From Deferribacterales bacterium UBA4806 (lineage in GTDB: Bacteria; Chrysiogenota; Deferribacteres; Deferribacterales; UBA228), in the NCBI GenBank assembly GCA_002402635.1, contig DHGE01000092.1, positions 1-12,004 on the forward strand: DNA of 12,004 bases, given 5' to 3'. Shown here in pieces: positions 1 to 7,358 of the stretch. Made by a program: the position numbers and the translations under genes. The notes under the pieces are model-generated. The model saw only the letters and a list, made by a program, of their open reading frames with translations, did no database searches and was not told where the DNA came from. Position 1 is the first letter of the stretch, and every line of letters begins with the position of its first letter.

Positions 1-697
1 ATGTTAAGTTTTTTTCAATAAATTTGATTCTTTTGATAAATTTTTGGTTGGTTTCTCTCAACGATTCATCTGGATTTACATTTAGAAGTCTAGCAACATT
101 AATTATTGAAAATAACAAATCTCCCAATTCTTCAGTTATCAATTCCTTAGATTCAGCTTTTATGGAACACTTTAATTCTTTTAACTCCTCTTCAACCTTA
201 TTTAAGGCATCATCTAAACTTTCAAAATCAAAGCCAAAGGTTTTTGCTTTTTTTTGCAATTTCAATGCTTTTTCTATTGATGGTAAACTTTTGGGAATAC
301 TGTCTAAAATGGAATCCCTGTTATTCTTCTCTGTCCTTTTTATTTTTTCCCAATTTTTCAAAACCTCGTTACTATCTTTAACTTTTACTTCACCAAACAC
401 ATGTGGATGCCTATTAATGAGCTTCTTTTTAATATTATCAATTACTTCATGCAGTGTAAATAAACCCTCTTCTTCAGCTATTATACTATGAAAAATAACA
501 TGCAATAATAAATCTCCTAATTCTTCCTTTATGTTCTCCACATCTTTTGCATCCAGTGCATCAACTAATTCATAGACCTCTTCAATTATATTTGCTTTCA
601 ATGAATATAGATTCTGTTCTCTATCCCAGGGACACCCTTCTGGGCTTCTTAATCTTTCTATTACTTCTACCAGTTCTTTAAAGCTTCGCTCAATCAT
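1..697 (-). CDS. mazG: MazG nucleoside triphosphate pyrophosphohydrolase (3'-truncated by window edge)
   Basis: This is a cytoplasmic all-alpha NTP pyrophosphohydrolase. The family hydrolyses (d)NTPs, including non-canonical ones, to NMP and pyrophosphate. The reverse strand reads openly for 232 codons from the ATG at 697-695 to the window edge. Two MazG repeats are visible. The first has CPWD at residues 22-25, EEVYEL at 39-44 and EELGDLLL at 58-65, followed by the family's RHPHVFG segment. The second has VEEELKELK and then EELGDLLFSIINVARLL, which matches the E-x2-E ... E-x2-D metal-binding pattern. The E. coli protein has about 263 residues, so only some 30 C-terminal residues are probably missing. 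The start overlaps the stop of the upstream radical SAM gene as ATGA, so the two are probably translationally coupled. The functional link between them is unknown. Confidence 0.93.
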   Translation of the reverse strand, partial: MIERSFKELVEVIERLRSPEGCPWDREQNLYSLKANIIEEVYELVDALDAKDVENIKEELGDLLLHVIFHSIIAEEEGLFTLHEVIDNIKKKLINRHPHVFGEVKVKDSNEVLKNWEKIKRTEKNNRDSILDSIPKSLPSIEKALKLQKKAKTFGFDFESLDDALNKVEEELKELKCSIKAESKELITEELGDLLFSIINVARLLNVNPDESLRETNQKFIKRIKFIEKNLT

Positions 698-1563
698 TTT
701 ACAATATTAAATCCTAAAGTTTTTGCCTTTCCTACTATATAATTATATTCTTCAAGACTCACTCTTCTTGCAAGCTTTTTAAATGTATTTGCTTTATAAG
801 CTGGATGATATTGATCCATTATATTTATATATACTTTTTGTGGTTTAATAATATCTCTAATTAAATACAAAACATTTAAAGAATTGTCAATAAATCCAGG
901 CAATACCAGATGTCTTATGAGTACACCACTCACAACGACATTATTCACAATTTTGAGGCTACCCACCTGCTCAAACATTTTTTTTATTGCTACTGCTGCA
1001 TAAAAAGGGTAATCACGAGCCTTTGATAGTTTCATTGAAAGTTCACTATCTGCATATTTAAAGTCAGGCATATAAACATCTATTAATCCTTCCAATAATT
1101 TAATAGTTGAAAGGCTTTCATATCCACCTGAGTTATATATAACTGGAACCCCCAAACCTTTACCTTTAGCAATATAGATGGCTTCAGCAATGGAAGCAAT
1201 ATTATGTGTTGGACTTACCAGATTTATATTGTGAACATTTTTTCCTTGCATTGACAGCATTAAGTCTGCTAACGCATCAGGAACATACATCTGCCCGCTT
1301 AATTCTGTGCTTATTTCATAATTCTGACAATAAAGGCACTTCATATTGCACCTTGAAAAAAATATTGTGCCACTGCCATTACTTCCTGAAACTACACTTT
1401 CTTCATAAAAATGTACAAGGTAATCAGCTACATATGGGTGTAACGGAGCATAGCAGAAGCCCACCTCATTCTCAAATCTATTTACACCACAACTATGTGG
1501 ACAAAGGTGGCAATTTTTTGATATATCATATAAACTGTTAATATTTTCAATAAAATTTACCAT
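694..1563 (-). CDS. Radical SAM protein of the PflX (COG1313) type
   Basis: This is a 289-residue radical SAM enzyme related to pyruvate-formate-lyase-activating enzymes but of the PflX-like group, whose substrate is not firmly known. The SAM-binding iron-sulfur motif is CNMKCLYC at residues 72-79 (C-x3-C-x2-C). An additional N-terminal cysteine set, C18, C21, C25 and C37 (in CHLCPHSCGVNR and GFC), is characteristic of this group and could bind a second metal centre. SPTHN, near residue 117, and YNSGGYES, near 143, fit the partial TIM barrel. The start at 1563 is the only sensible ATG. No clear Shine-Dalgarno sequence precedes it. mazG follows with an ATGA overlap. Family membership is confident. 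A role as an activase for a glycyl-radical enzyme is only one possibility, and no such partner is in the window. Confidence 0.88.
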   Translation of the reverse strand: MVNFIENINSLYDISKNCHLCPHSCGVNRFENEVGFCYAPLHPYVADYLVHFYEESVVSGSNGSGTIFFSRCNMKCLYCQNYEISTELSGQMYVPDALADLMLSMQGKNVHNINLVSPTHNIASIAEAIYIAKGKGLGVPVIYNSGGYESLSTIKLLEGLIDVYMPDFKYADSELSMKLSKARDYPFYAAVAIKKMFEQVGSLKIVNNVVVSGVLIRHLVLPGFIDNSLNVLYLIRDIIKPQKVYINIMDQYHPAYKANTFKKLARRVSLEEYNYIVGKAKTLGFNIVK

Positions 1564-1638
1564 AGAATAAGAATATAATTGAAGTTAGTTGATATACAAG
1601 GTAAATTAAGATAAGAATATACTATTTAAGAGGCCCAT
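1564..1638. promoter_or_regulatory. Divergent intergenic region between radical SAM/mazG and the HD-GYP-cbi operon
   Basis: These 75 nt must hold promoters for both divergent units unless transcription enters from outside. On the minus strand, TTGTAT (1599-1594) and TATATT (1577-1572) are spaced 16 nt apart and resemble a sigma70 promoter. That would put the transcript start only a few bases before the radical SAM ATG, which would make it nearly leaderless and fits the lack of a ribosome site there. On the plus strand TATACT (1618-1623) is a possible -10 element, but the nearest -35-like TTGATA (1589-1594) is 23 nt away, which is too far. The gap is too short for a cobalamin riboswitch of about 200 nt. 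The promoter calls are weak. Confidence 0.35.
1628..1633 (+). promoter_or_regulatory. Ribosome binding site for the HD-GYP gene
   Basis: AAGAGG lies 5 nt before the TTG at 1639. It supports this non-ATG start. The first in-frame methionine, residue 157, lies far inside the protein, beyond the whole N-terminal domain and the first metal-ligand histidine. Confidence 0.65.
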
Positions 1639-2796
1639 TTGAAGAAGGTACGCGTAGAGGAATTAGTTGAAGGCGACAGAATACTAAAATTAGATGTTGA
1701 CTGGATTGATCCGCGTTATTTAAAAAAAAATATAATAGTAGACAGTGCCTTAAAGAAAAAATTAATCGATCACGGTTTAAAATATGTTTATATAAGTGAT
1801 AAATATGATGAATTTGAACCTGAAATAGAAGATTTAGAGTCGTTTAGCTTTAAAACAATCTATGATAATCCAAAAATATATATACAATCCGTTGCTGTTG
1901 TAAAAGCTGTATTTAATGCAATTTTAGATAAAAAATCTGTTAATTTAGAGGCTATTAATAAAGTGGTTGATAAAGTAGTTGAAGTTACAGTTAAAGATAA
2001 CAGACCACTTGTTTATCTTACAAAAATCCATAACTATTCTGAATATCTTTATCATCACTCAGTTAATGTATCAATTTATGCAGCTGCTATTGGTAAATTG
2101 CTTAATATGAACTTAAGGGACTTAAGAACTTTAACGTTCAGTGGGATAGTTCACGATATTGGCAAGCTTTTTATACCAAAAGAAATCCTGAATAAGCCCG
2201 GCAAATTAACAGCCAGTGAATATGATGTTGTTAAAAAGCATCCTGAGTTAGGAACAGAATTTTTGAAACGACTAAATATAAACGGCGTCGAATTAAAAAT
2301 GGTTTTGGAACACCACGAGAGAGCAGACGGCTCTGGTTATCCTAAAGGGTTGAATGATGATGAAATATCAGTATATGGAAAGATTGGTGCAATCTGTGAT
2401 GTTTTTGATGCTATAACAAGTGATAGAGTTTATAAAAATGCTAAAAACCCAAATGATGCCATTAAAGAAATGGCCTCAATGTCTGGAAAAACCTTGAACA
2501 AAACAATATTTGAATACTTTGTAACTAGCATTGGGTTGTTTCCTGTTGGAACACTTGTATTACTCAATACTAATGAAATTGGGGTTGTATGTGGACAGAA
2601 TAAAATGCCTATGGAACCAATAGTCATTGTCTTTTTAAGATCTGACGGTAGAAAGATCCCCCCCATGCTTGTAGATCTATCAAAGAAGAGCATTGCTAAA
2701 AGAAAAATACTAAAGGCAGTTGATTATCCCATAAATAAAGTCCCAAAGGATGTAATAAATATTTTAGATAAAATATATGAAAAAACTATTGCCTAG
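1639..2796 (+). CDS. HD-GYP domain cyclic di-GMP phosphodiesterase with DUF3391-like N-terminus
   Basis: This is a predicted cytoplasmic phosphodiesterase of 385 residues that degrades cyclic di-GMP. Residues 1-60 and on to about 110 resemble the DUF3391 domain often found in front of HD-GYP (opening VRVEELVEGDRIL). The HD-GYP domain spans about 125-300. Metal-ligand candidates are complete: H140, H172-D173 (in VHDIGK), H201, H225-H226 and D254. The signature HHERADGSGYPKGL is at 225-238 and SDRVYK at 261-266. The C-terminal part (FPVGTLVLLNTNEIGVV, from 301) is the usual end of this subfamily. No membrane segment, sensor or receiver domain is seen. Translation starts at TTG, backed by AAGAGG 5 nt upstream. 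The gene's end overlaps cbiD by 20 bp, so it heads the cobalamin operon although it has no known role in that pathway. Confidence 0.92.
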   Translation: MKKVRVEELVEGDRILKLDVDWIDPRYLKKNIIVDSALKKKLIDHGLKYVYISDKYDEFEPEIEDLESFSFKTIYDNPKIYIQSVAVVKAVFNAILDKKSVNLEAINKVVDKVVEVTVKDNRPLVYLTKIHNYSEYLYHHSVNVSIYAAAIGKLLNMNLRDLRTLTFSGIVHDIGKLFIPKEILNKPGKLTASEYDVVKKHPELGTEFLKRLNINGVELKMVLEHHERADGSGYPKGLNDDEISVYGKIGAICDVFDAITSDRVYKNAKNPNDAIKEMASMSGKTLNKTIFEYFVTSIGLFPVGTLVLLNTNEIGVVCGQNKMPMEPIVIVFLRSDGRKIPPMLVDLSKKSIAKRKILKAVDYPINKVPKDVINILDKIYEKTIA

Positions 2797-3772
2797 TACC
2801 GGTTTTACTACTGGAGCAGCCGCTGCAGCCTCTGCCAGAGCAAATTTATACTGGATTATTTTTGGTAAAAAAATAAATAAAGTAACACTTGTTCTTCCTA
2901 ATAAGAATAATTTAGATATTAATGTAAACTTTGAAAAAAATAGAGCTTTTGTAATAAAAAATAGTGGAGACGATCCTGATATTACAAATAATGCTAAAAT
3001 TTATTCAGAAGTTACCATAATTGATGGTTCTCGTCAGATATTTATTACAGGTGGTAAAGGAGTGGGTATAGTAACGAAGAAGGGGCTTCAACTACCCATA
3101 GGCTCATATGCAATTAATCCAGTCCCACAAAAAATTATTAAGCAAAATTTAATTGATATTCTACCAAATAACAAATCAATCCTAATCACAGTCACAATAG
3201 AAAATGGCGAGGCTTTAGCAAAAAAAACCTTTAATGAACGGCTGGGGATAGTTCAGGGTTTATCTATTTTGGGGACTACTGGCATTGTGACTCCTATGAG
3301 TATTGAAGCAATTAAAGTTACAATAGAATTACAAATAGATGTGCTACTTGCTGAAAAAACAAAACATTTTTACTTAGTTCCTGGTAAAATTGGTGAAAAA
3401 TTTATAAAAAATATATTTTGCGGTGCAAAGACAGTTCAGGTAAGTAATTATTTTGATTGTGCCTTAAATTATTTATCAAGCAAAGGGATAAAGCATTTCG
3501 CCATAGCTGGTCATCCAGGAAAATTAGCAAAAATTGCAGAAGGCCATTATAATACTCACTCTAAAGTTGCAAATCAAGCAAACCATTTTATCACAAAAAG
3601 ACTAAATTTGAACGATTCCTTCAACACAGTTGAAGAGATAATTAGTAGTGGAGCTAATTTTAATATAATTGCAAAAGACATTTCATTGAGAATATTAAAA
3701 GATTACTCTATTTATGTATCTTGTTATCTATGCAATATGAAGGGTCAATTAATAGGCAAGTATGAAGTATAA
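2777..3772 (+). CDS. cbiD: Cobalt-precorrin-5B (C1)-methyltransferase CbiD
   Basis: CbiD methylates C1 of cobalt-precorrin-5B using S-adenosylmethionine in the anaerobic corrin pathway. It is unrelated in sequence to the other methyltransferases of the route. Diagnostic segments are STGFTTGAAAAASARA (7-22), GDDPD (64-68), GGKGVGIVTKKGLQLPIG (92-109) followed by INPVP, RLGIVQGLSILGTTGIVTPM (155-174), AGHPGKLAKIAEG (244-256) and THS (260-262). At 331 residues it is somewhat shorter than the 350-380 common in the family, but no core motif is missing. The ATG lies inside the end of the HD-GYP gene (20-bp overlap) with no good Shine-Dalgarno sequence at the usual distance, which suggests translational coupling. 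Its end overlaps cbiE by 11 bp. Confidence 0.96.
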   Translation: MKKLLPSTGFTTGAAAAASARANLYWIIFGKKINKVTLVLPNKNNLDINVNFEKNRAFVIKNSGDDPDITNNAKIYSEVTIIDGSRQIFITGGKGVGIVTKKGLQLPIGSYAINPVPQKIIKQNLIDILPNNKSILITVTIENGEALAKKTFNERLGIVQGLSILGTTGIVTPMSIEAIKVTIELQIDVLLAEKTKHFYLVPGKIGEKFIKNIFCGAKTVQVSNYFDCALNYLSSKGIKHFAIAGHPGKLAKIAEGHYNTHSKVANQANHFITKRLNLNDSFNTVEEIISSGANFNIIAKDISLRILKDYSIYVSCYLCNMKGQLIGKYEV

Positions 3773-4397
3773 AAAAACTCAAATCTTTATTATTTCAGTA
3801 GGCCCCGGGAATAAGAAATATCTAACCATGGAAGCAATAGATAAAATAAATTCTGTTGATGTCCTTACTGGCTCAAAAAGACTAAAAAATTTAGCTAAGG
3901 GAAGAGATTATATAATATTAAATGATATTGTTAATGATGCCTTTACTGTCATTGAAAAAAATGATAATAAAACTGTTGGTATCCTCGTGTCAGGTGATGC
4001 CGGTTTTTTTAGTTTAGAAAGGGCTCTCATTGAAAAGTTTGGTAAAAATAAGGTTGAAGTAATACCTGGTATTAGTATTATACAGGCAGCTTTTGCAACA
4101 TTAAAGGAATCCTGGTCTGATATTTCGGTATATAGCTTTCATGGCAAAGATAGTATTCAATGTAATTTAGAATGTGCTAATGGGAAAAAAATAGTAATAT
4201 TATGTGAGAATTTTATGGCTATAAAAAACTTTTTTTATTCTAATGCAGATATCTTCGAACATTACTATATTTATATATTTCAAAATTATTCATTAGAAGA
4301 TGAGGCAATAATAGATGTTAAAAATTTTTATGATTTAGATAATTTTCAAGAAGGCAAACTAACAACTATCATAATAATGCCAAAGAGAAAAGTATGA
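3762..4397 (+). CDS. cbiE: Cobalt-precorrin-7 (C5)-methyltransferase CbiE
   Basis: CbiE is a class III SAM-dependent methyltransferase that methylates C5 of cobalt-precorrin-7. Motifs are VGPG (13-16), TGSKRL (36-41), SGDAGFFSL (77-85), IPGIS (101-105) and SFHGK (125-129). SGDxGFFSL and the late HG(K/R) together distinguish CbiE from the paralogous CbiF and CbiH. The 211 residues cover only the CbiE half. Many genomes fuse CbiE to CbiT (as in CobL) or place cbiT next to it, but here the chain ends and cbiF follows with an ATGA overlap. The ATG at 3762 has AATAGG a few bases upstream. The C15 methylation/decarboxylation activity must be supplied from elsewhere. Confidence 0.92.
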   Translation: MKYKKTQIFIISVGPGNKKYLTMEAIDKINSVDVLTGSKRLKNLAKGRDYIILNDIVNDAFTVIEKNDNKTVGILVSGDAGFFSLERALIEKFGKNKVEVIPGISIIQAAFATLKESWSDISVYSFHGKDSIQCNLECANGKKIVILCENFMAIKNFFYSNADIFEHYYIYIFQNYSLEDEAIIDVKNFYDLDNFQEGKLTTIIIMPKRKV

Positions 4398-5146
4398 ATG
4401 TCTTTTTTGTAGGTTCTGGTCCAGGCGACATTGAGCTTTTAACTGTAAAGGCTAATAGTCTTATAAAAAAGGCTGATATTTTAATATATCCAGGAAGCCT
4501 CATTAATAAAGAAATATTAAAGCTTGCAAAAAAAGATACACTATTAATAGATTCGGCCATATTAAACCTTAAAGAAATTATAGAAATCGTTATTAATGGA
4601 GTTAAAGATAAAAAAATAGTTGTTAGGCTTGCATCAGGAGAGCCGTCCATATATGGTGCAATATTAGAGCAAATGTTAGAATTAGATAAAAATGATATCC
4701 CTTATGAGATAGTACCAGGTATTTCATCTATTTTTGCTGCTGCTGCTAAACTAAAAATTGAATTAACGGCACCTGAAGTTTCTCAAACCATTATATTGAC
4801 AAGGGCAGAAGGAAGAACAAAAAAACCAGCAGGTGAAGAAATAGAAAAGATCTCCTCAATTAAGGGGACCCACTGTTACTTTTTGTCAATAGACAAAATT
4901 AAGACTATTTTAGATGTATATATATCAAATGGCTGGGATATTAATACTCCTGTTGCAGTAGCATATAATGTCACCAATAAGGGTGAGCAAATTATTAGGG
5001 GTTCATTTAAAAACATTGCAAGTGAAGTGGAAAAACGCAATATAAAGAATAAAGCCCTTATTATTATAGGAGAAGTATTAAAAAGAAGACTACAATATTA
5101 TTCCAAACTATATGACCCAACATTTACTCATGGGTATAGACCCTAA
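4394..5146 (+). CDS. cbiF: Cobalt-precorrin-4 (C11)-methyltransferase CbiF
   Basis: CbiF methylates C11 of cobalt-precorrin-4, giving cobalt-precorrin-5A, the substrate of the CbiG encoded next door. The 250-residue class III methyltransferase shows GSGPGD (7-12), YPGSL (32-36), SGEPSIYGA (81-89), VPGISS (107-112) and the highly diagnostic ELTAPEVSQTIILTRAEGRT (123-142). The usual SGDP is SGEP here, a conservative change. Length is normal for CbiF/CobM. The start overlaps the cbiE stop as ATGA. The 3' end overlaps the longest cbiG reading by 35 bp, with the final residues (HGYRP) encoded inside cbiG. Confidence 0.95.
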   Translation: MNVFFVGSGPGDIELLTVKANSLIKKADILIYPGSLINKEILKLAKKDTLLIDSAILNLKEIIEIVINGVKDKKIVVRLASGEPSIYGAILEQMLELDKNDIPYEIVPGISSIFAAAAKLKIELTAPEVSQTIILTRAEGRTKKPAGEEIEKISSIKGTHCYFLSIDKIKTILDVYISNGWDINTPVAVAYNVTNKGEQIIRGSFKNIASEVEKRNIKNKALIIIGEVLKRRLQYYSKLYDPTFTHGYRP

Positions 5147-5918
5147 CAAAACAGTTGTTATTGTTTTAAACGAGAGAGGTTTCACATTAGCCAACATTTT
5201 AAAAAATGATTTTGGCTGTTCAATTTTTGCTCCAGCTTCATTGAAGTGTAATACTCCTTTAATTTGCTATGACAATATCTATGACGCTTTTTCTTTTGCC
5301 TTCACAAATTATAGATATATCGTTGCAATAATGGCAACAGGAATAGTTGTAAGGACAATTGCTAAGTTAGCAAGATCAAAATATGTTGATCCTGCAGTAG
5401 TAGTTGTTGATGAAGGTGGCCACTACGCAATAAGCACACTATCAGGCCATGAAGGAGGAGCCAATAAATTGGCCTGTCTCATAGCTTCCCTTTTGGGAGG
5501 TGAACCTGTCATTTCAACGGCTTCTGATGCTTTAAAAGATTATATTGTGGGGTTAGGTTTTAGAAAAAAGGCTACTCAAGAAGACCTTTATGCTGCAGTT
5601 GAAAAAGCCTGTAATTATATAAATATTAATTTCCAAAGGATTAAATATATTGCCACAATCAAAACAAAAATACACTCTAAAGCCTTAGAAGAATTTATTA
5701 TTAATCACAACTTTTTGTTTCGATTTATAGATGAAAAATTACTGATTATGCCCCATTTTAACTTTAACAGTTTTGCGACACCTGTAAAATATCTTAATAT
5801 CCCTGCAGTTGCAGAGCCTTCTGCTATCCTTTCTGCAAAAAGGCCTGAATTAGTTTTTCCAAGGAAAGTAATAAATGGCGTTGCTGTGGCTATTGTAAAG
5901 GATGGTCTAAATGAATAA
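5112..5918 (+). CDS. cbiG: Cobalt-precorrin-5A hydrolase CbiG, lacking the middle domain
   Basis: CbiG opens the delta-lactone of cobalt-precorrin-5A and releases the C20 carbon as acetaldehyde. The N-terminal domain is clear: IMATGIVVRTIAKL (73-86), DPAVVVVDEGG (93-103), STLSGHEGGANKLA (108-121) and PVISTASDAL (132-141). The C-terminal CobE/CbiG-C domain follows almost at once: YIVGLGFRKKATQEDL (144-159), and AVAEPSAIL (232-240) near the end. In most CbiG proteins a middle domain of roughly 80-90 residues lies between these blocks. Here only two or three residues separate them, which explains the short 268-residue length (about 330-350 is usual). The frame is open throughout, so the gene is not obviously broken. 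A second ATG at 5130 is an equally possible start and would cut the cbiF overlap to 17 bp. Neither start has a clear ribosome site. Confidence 0.92.
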   Translation: MTQHLLMGIDPNKTVVIVLNERGFTLANILKNDFGCSIFAPASLKCNTPLICYDNIYDAFSFAFTNYRYIVAIMATGIVVRTIAKLARSKYVDPAVVVVDEGGHYAISTLSGHEGGANKLACLIASLLGGEPVISTASDALKDYIVGLGFRKKATQEDLYAAVEKACNYININFQRIKYIATIKTKIHSKALEEFIINHNFLFRFIDEKLLIMPHFNFNSFATPVKYLNIPAVAEPSAILSAKRPELVFPRKVINGVAVAIVKDGLNE

Positions 5919-6642
5919 AGGGAAACTCTTTGTTGTAAGTATTGGCCCTGATGGAATTGATCAGATGAGTGTAAATGCTGTAGAAATACTAAAGAAGTGC
6001 GACATTATCTGTGGTTATAAGAGATATATTGAGCAGTTACCCCCTATATTATTTAATAAAAATACAAGGTTATTTAGTTATAATATGGGCGAGGAATCAA
6101 AAAGGGTCAAAGATGCAATAGAGTATACAAAAAAGGGCAACACTGTAGCACTTGTCTCTGGAGGCGATGCCTCTCTTTATGGTCTTGCCTCCCTTGTTTA
6201 TGAAACTATAGATGATACTGACTTTGTTGAAGTAGTCCCTGGAATTACTGCCATCTTGGCAGCCTCTGCAAGACTTGGCTCACCAGTGTCAGAAGATGTC
6301 ATATTAATGTCACTTTCAGACCTTTTAATTCCATGGTCTACAATAGAAAGACGTATTCAGCTTTATGCATTAATTGATGTGGTTTTTGGCATATATAACC
6401 CAAAAAGCAAAAAAAGAAATTGGCAGTTAAAATATTTAGTAGATCTATTTTATAGAGAAAGGGGTGACCTTCTTTGTGGAGCTGTAAAAAACGCTATGAG
6501 AAAAAACGAAGAAATTAGAATTTTTACACTCACTCACATTGATTATGAATTTATTGATATGTCTACTATACTAATTATAGGTTCTTCTAAGACATACCTG
6601 AAAAACAATAAAATGGTTACACCAAGGGGCTACACAATTTGA
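5911..6642 (+). CDS. cbiH: Cobalt-factor III (C17)-methyltransferase CbiH
   Basis: CbiH, the anaerobic counterpart of CobJ, methylates C17 and drives contraction of the porphyrin ring to the corrin form. Motifs are ICGYKRYI (33-40), SGGDASLYG (83-91), VVPGITA (108-114), SLSDLLIPW (134-142), YNPKSKKR (162-169) and the terminal TPRGY (237-241). SLSDLL..W and YNP.SKKR are specific to this subfamily. The N-terminal glycine-rich loop reads SIGPDG rather than the common GPGxx order. The length, 243 residues, is that of the simple single-domain form. The ATG overlaps the end of cbiG by 8 bp and is preceded by AAAGGA (5897-5902) at 8-nt spacing, so the start is well supported. Confidence 0.95.
   Translation: MNKGKLFVVSIGPDGIDQMSVNAVEILKKCDIICGYKRYIEQLPPILFNKNTRLFSYNMGEESKRVKDAIEYTKKGNTVALVSGGDASLYGLASLVYETIDDTDFVEVVPGITAILAASARLGSPVSEDVILMSLSDLLIPWSTIERRIQLYALIDVVFGIYNPKSKKRNWQLKYLVDLFYRERGDLLCGAVKNAMRKNEEIRIFTLTHIDYEFIDMSTILIIGSSKTYLKNNKMVTPRGYTI
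6624..6629 (+). promoter_or_regulatory. Ribosome binding site for cbiJ
   Basis: AAGGGG, within the end of cbiH, lies 9 nt before the TTG at 6639. It supports the TTG start, which places the nucleotide-binding ILILGGTTD segment right at the N-terminus as expected for the family. Confidence 0.6.
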
Positions 6643-7358
6643 TCTTAATTTTAGGGGGAACTACAGATACCCATAAATTTATAGAAAATACTCATTTAAA
6701 AACAAACTTTATAATAACAGTTGCAACAGACTATGGATTTTTATTATATAAAAAAAAATACGGTAACAATGTAATAAAAATTAATTTTAACAAAGAGCTT
6801 TTACAATCATTTATTGAAGAACACAAAATAACTAAGATAATAGACACTACCCACCCCTATGCCACAGACATTTCACAATTAGCTAAGGCTTGCGCAGATG
6901 AGCTAAATATTGATTATATATATGCCAAAAGGAAACTTTTAGAGTCAGAGTTTTTAGAAGTTATTAATAGCTATGAAAGAGCCTTTCTTTTCAAGAATTA
7001 CAGAGAAATAGCCTATTACTTAAAAACAGCTAATTATAAATGTATATTTTTTACCATTGGAGTAAAGAACTTACATATTTTCAAGGATTTCATGTATAAA
7101 TCTTATGTGAGAATCCTACCTGATGTTGAATCAATTAAAACATGCTTAGACCTTGGCATAGATCAGAAGGGGATTATAGCCATGCAGGGTCCCTTTACAA
7201 CATTACTAAATTGCGCACTTATCGACACATTCAAGATAGATTGCATGATTAGTAAGTGTTCAGGCAAAGCTGGTGGCCTTTACGAAAAAATTGAAGCTGC
7301 AAGATTAAAACAAATTGATATTTTACTTGTTCCTATGCCAGAAACAACACTATCTTAA
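6639..7358 (+). CDS. cbiJ: Cobalt-precorrin-6A reductase CbiJ
   Basis: CbiJ (the CobK family) uses a reduced nicotinamide cofactor to reduce the macrocycle of cobalt-precorrin-6A. The 239-residue protein has the N-terminal dinucleotide-binding GGTTD (6-10), the family signature DTTHPYA (69-75), MQGPF (182-186) and KCSGKAGG (206-213), all in the expected order. The start is TTG, overlapping the cbiH stop as TTGA, with AAGGGG 9 nt upstream. It is the last gene of the run. Its stop overlaps the tail of the convergent minus-strand gene by 9 bp, and no hairpin-plus-T-run terminator is evident there. Confidence 0.94.
   Translation: MILILGGTTDTHKFIENTHLKTNFIITVATDYGFLLYKKKYGNNVIKINFNKELLQSFIEEHKITKIIDTTHPYATDISQLAKACADELNIDYIYAKRKLLESEFLEVINSYERAFLFKNYREIAYYLKTANYKCIFFTIGVKNLHIFKDFMYKSYVRILPDVESIKTCLDLGIDQKGIIAMQGPFTTLLNCALIDTFKIDCMISKCSGKAGGLYEKIEAARLKQIDILLVPMPETTLS

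Noticed and set aside
24..491. Plus-strand open frame of 155 codons
   Set aside because: It is antisense to mazG, whose reverse-strand product has both MazG repeats and the CPWD, EEVYEL and EELGDLL motifs. The plus-strand product is a low-complexity Ser/Phe-rich chain.
1206..1541. Plus-strand open frame of 111 codons
   Set aside because: It lies antisense inside the radical SAM gene over its cysteine motifs and has no ribosome site or recognisable domain.
2430..2693. Minus-strand open frame of 87 codons
   Set aside because: It is antisense to the conserved C-terminal part of the HD-GYP gene, with no support of its own.
4369..4650. Minus-strand open frame of 93 codons
   Set aside because: It is antisense to the cbiE/cbiF junction and the start of cbiF, which are clearly coding.
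5500..5570. CbiG as a frameshifted pseudogene
   Set aside because: The frame is open through both flanking domains and their signatures are intact, so a compact in-frame form is the simpler reading.
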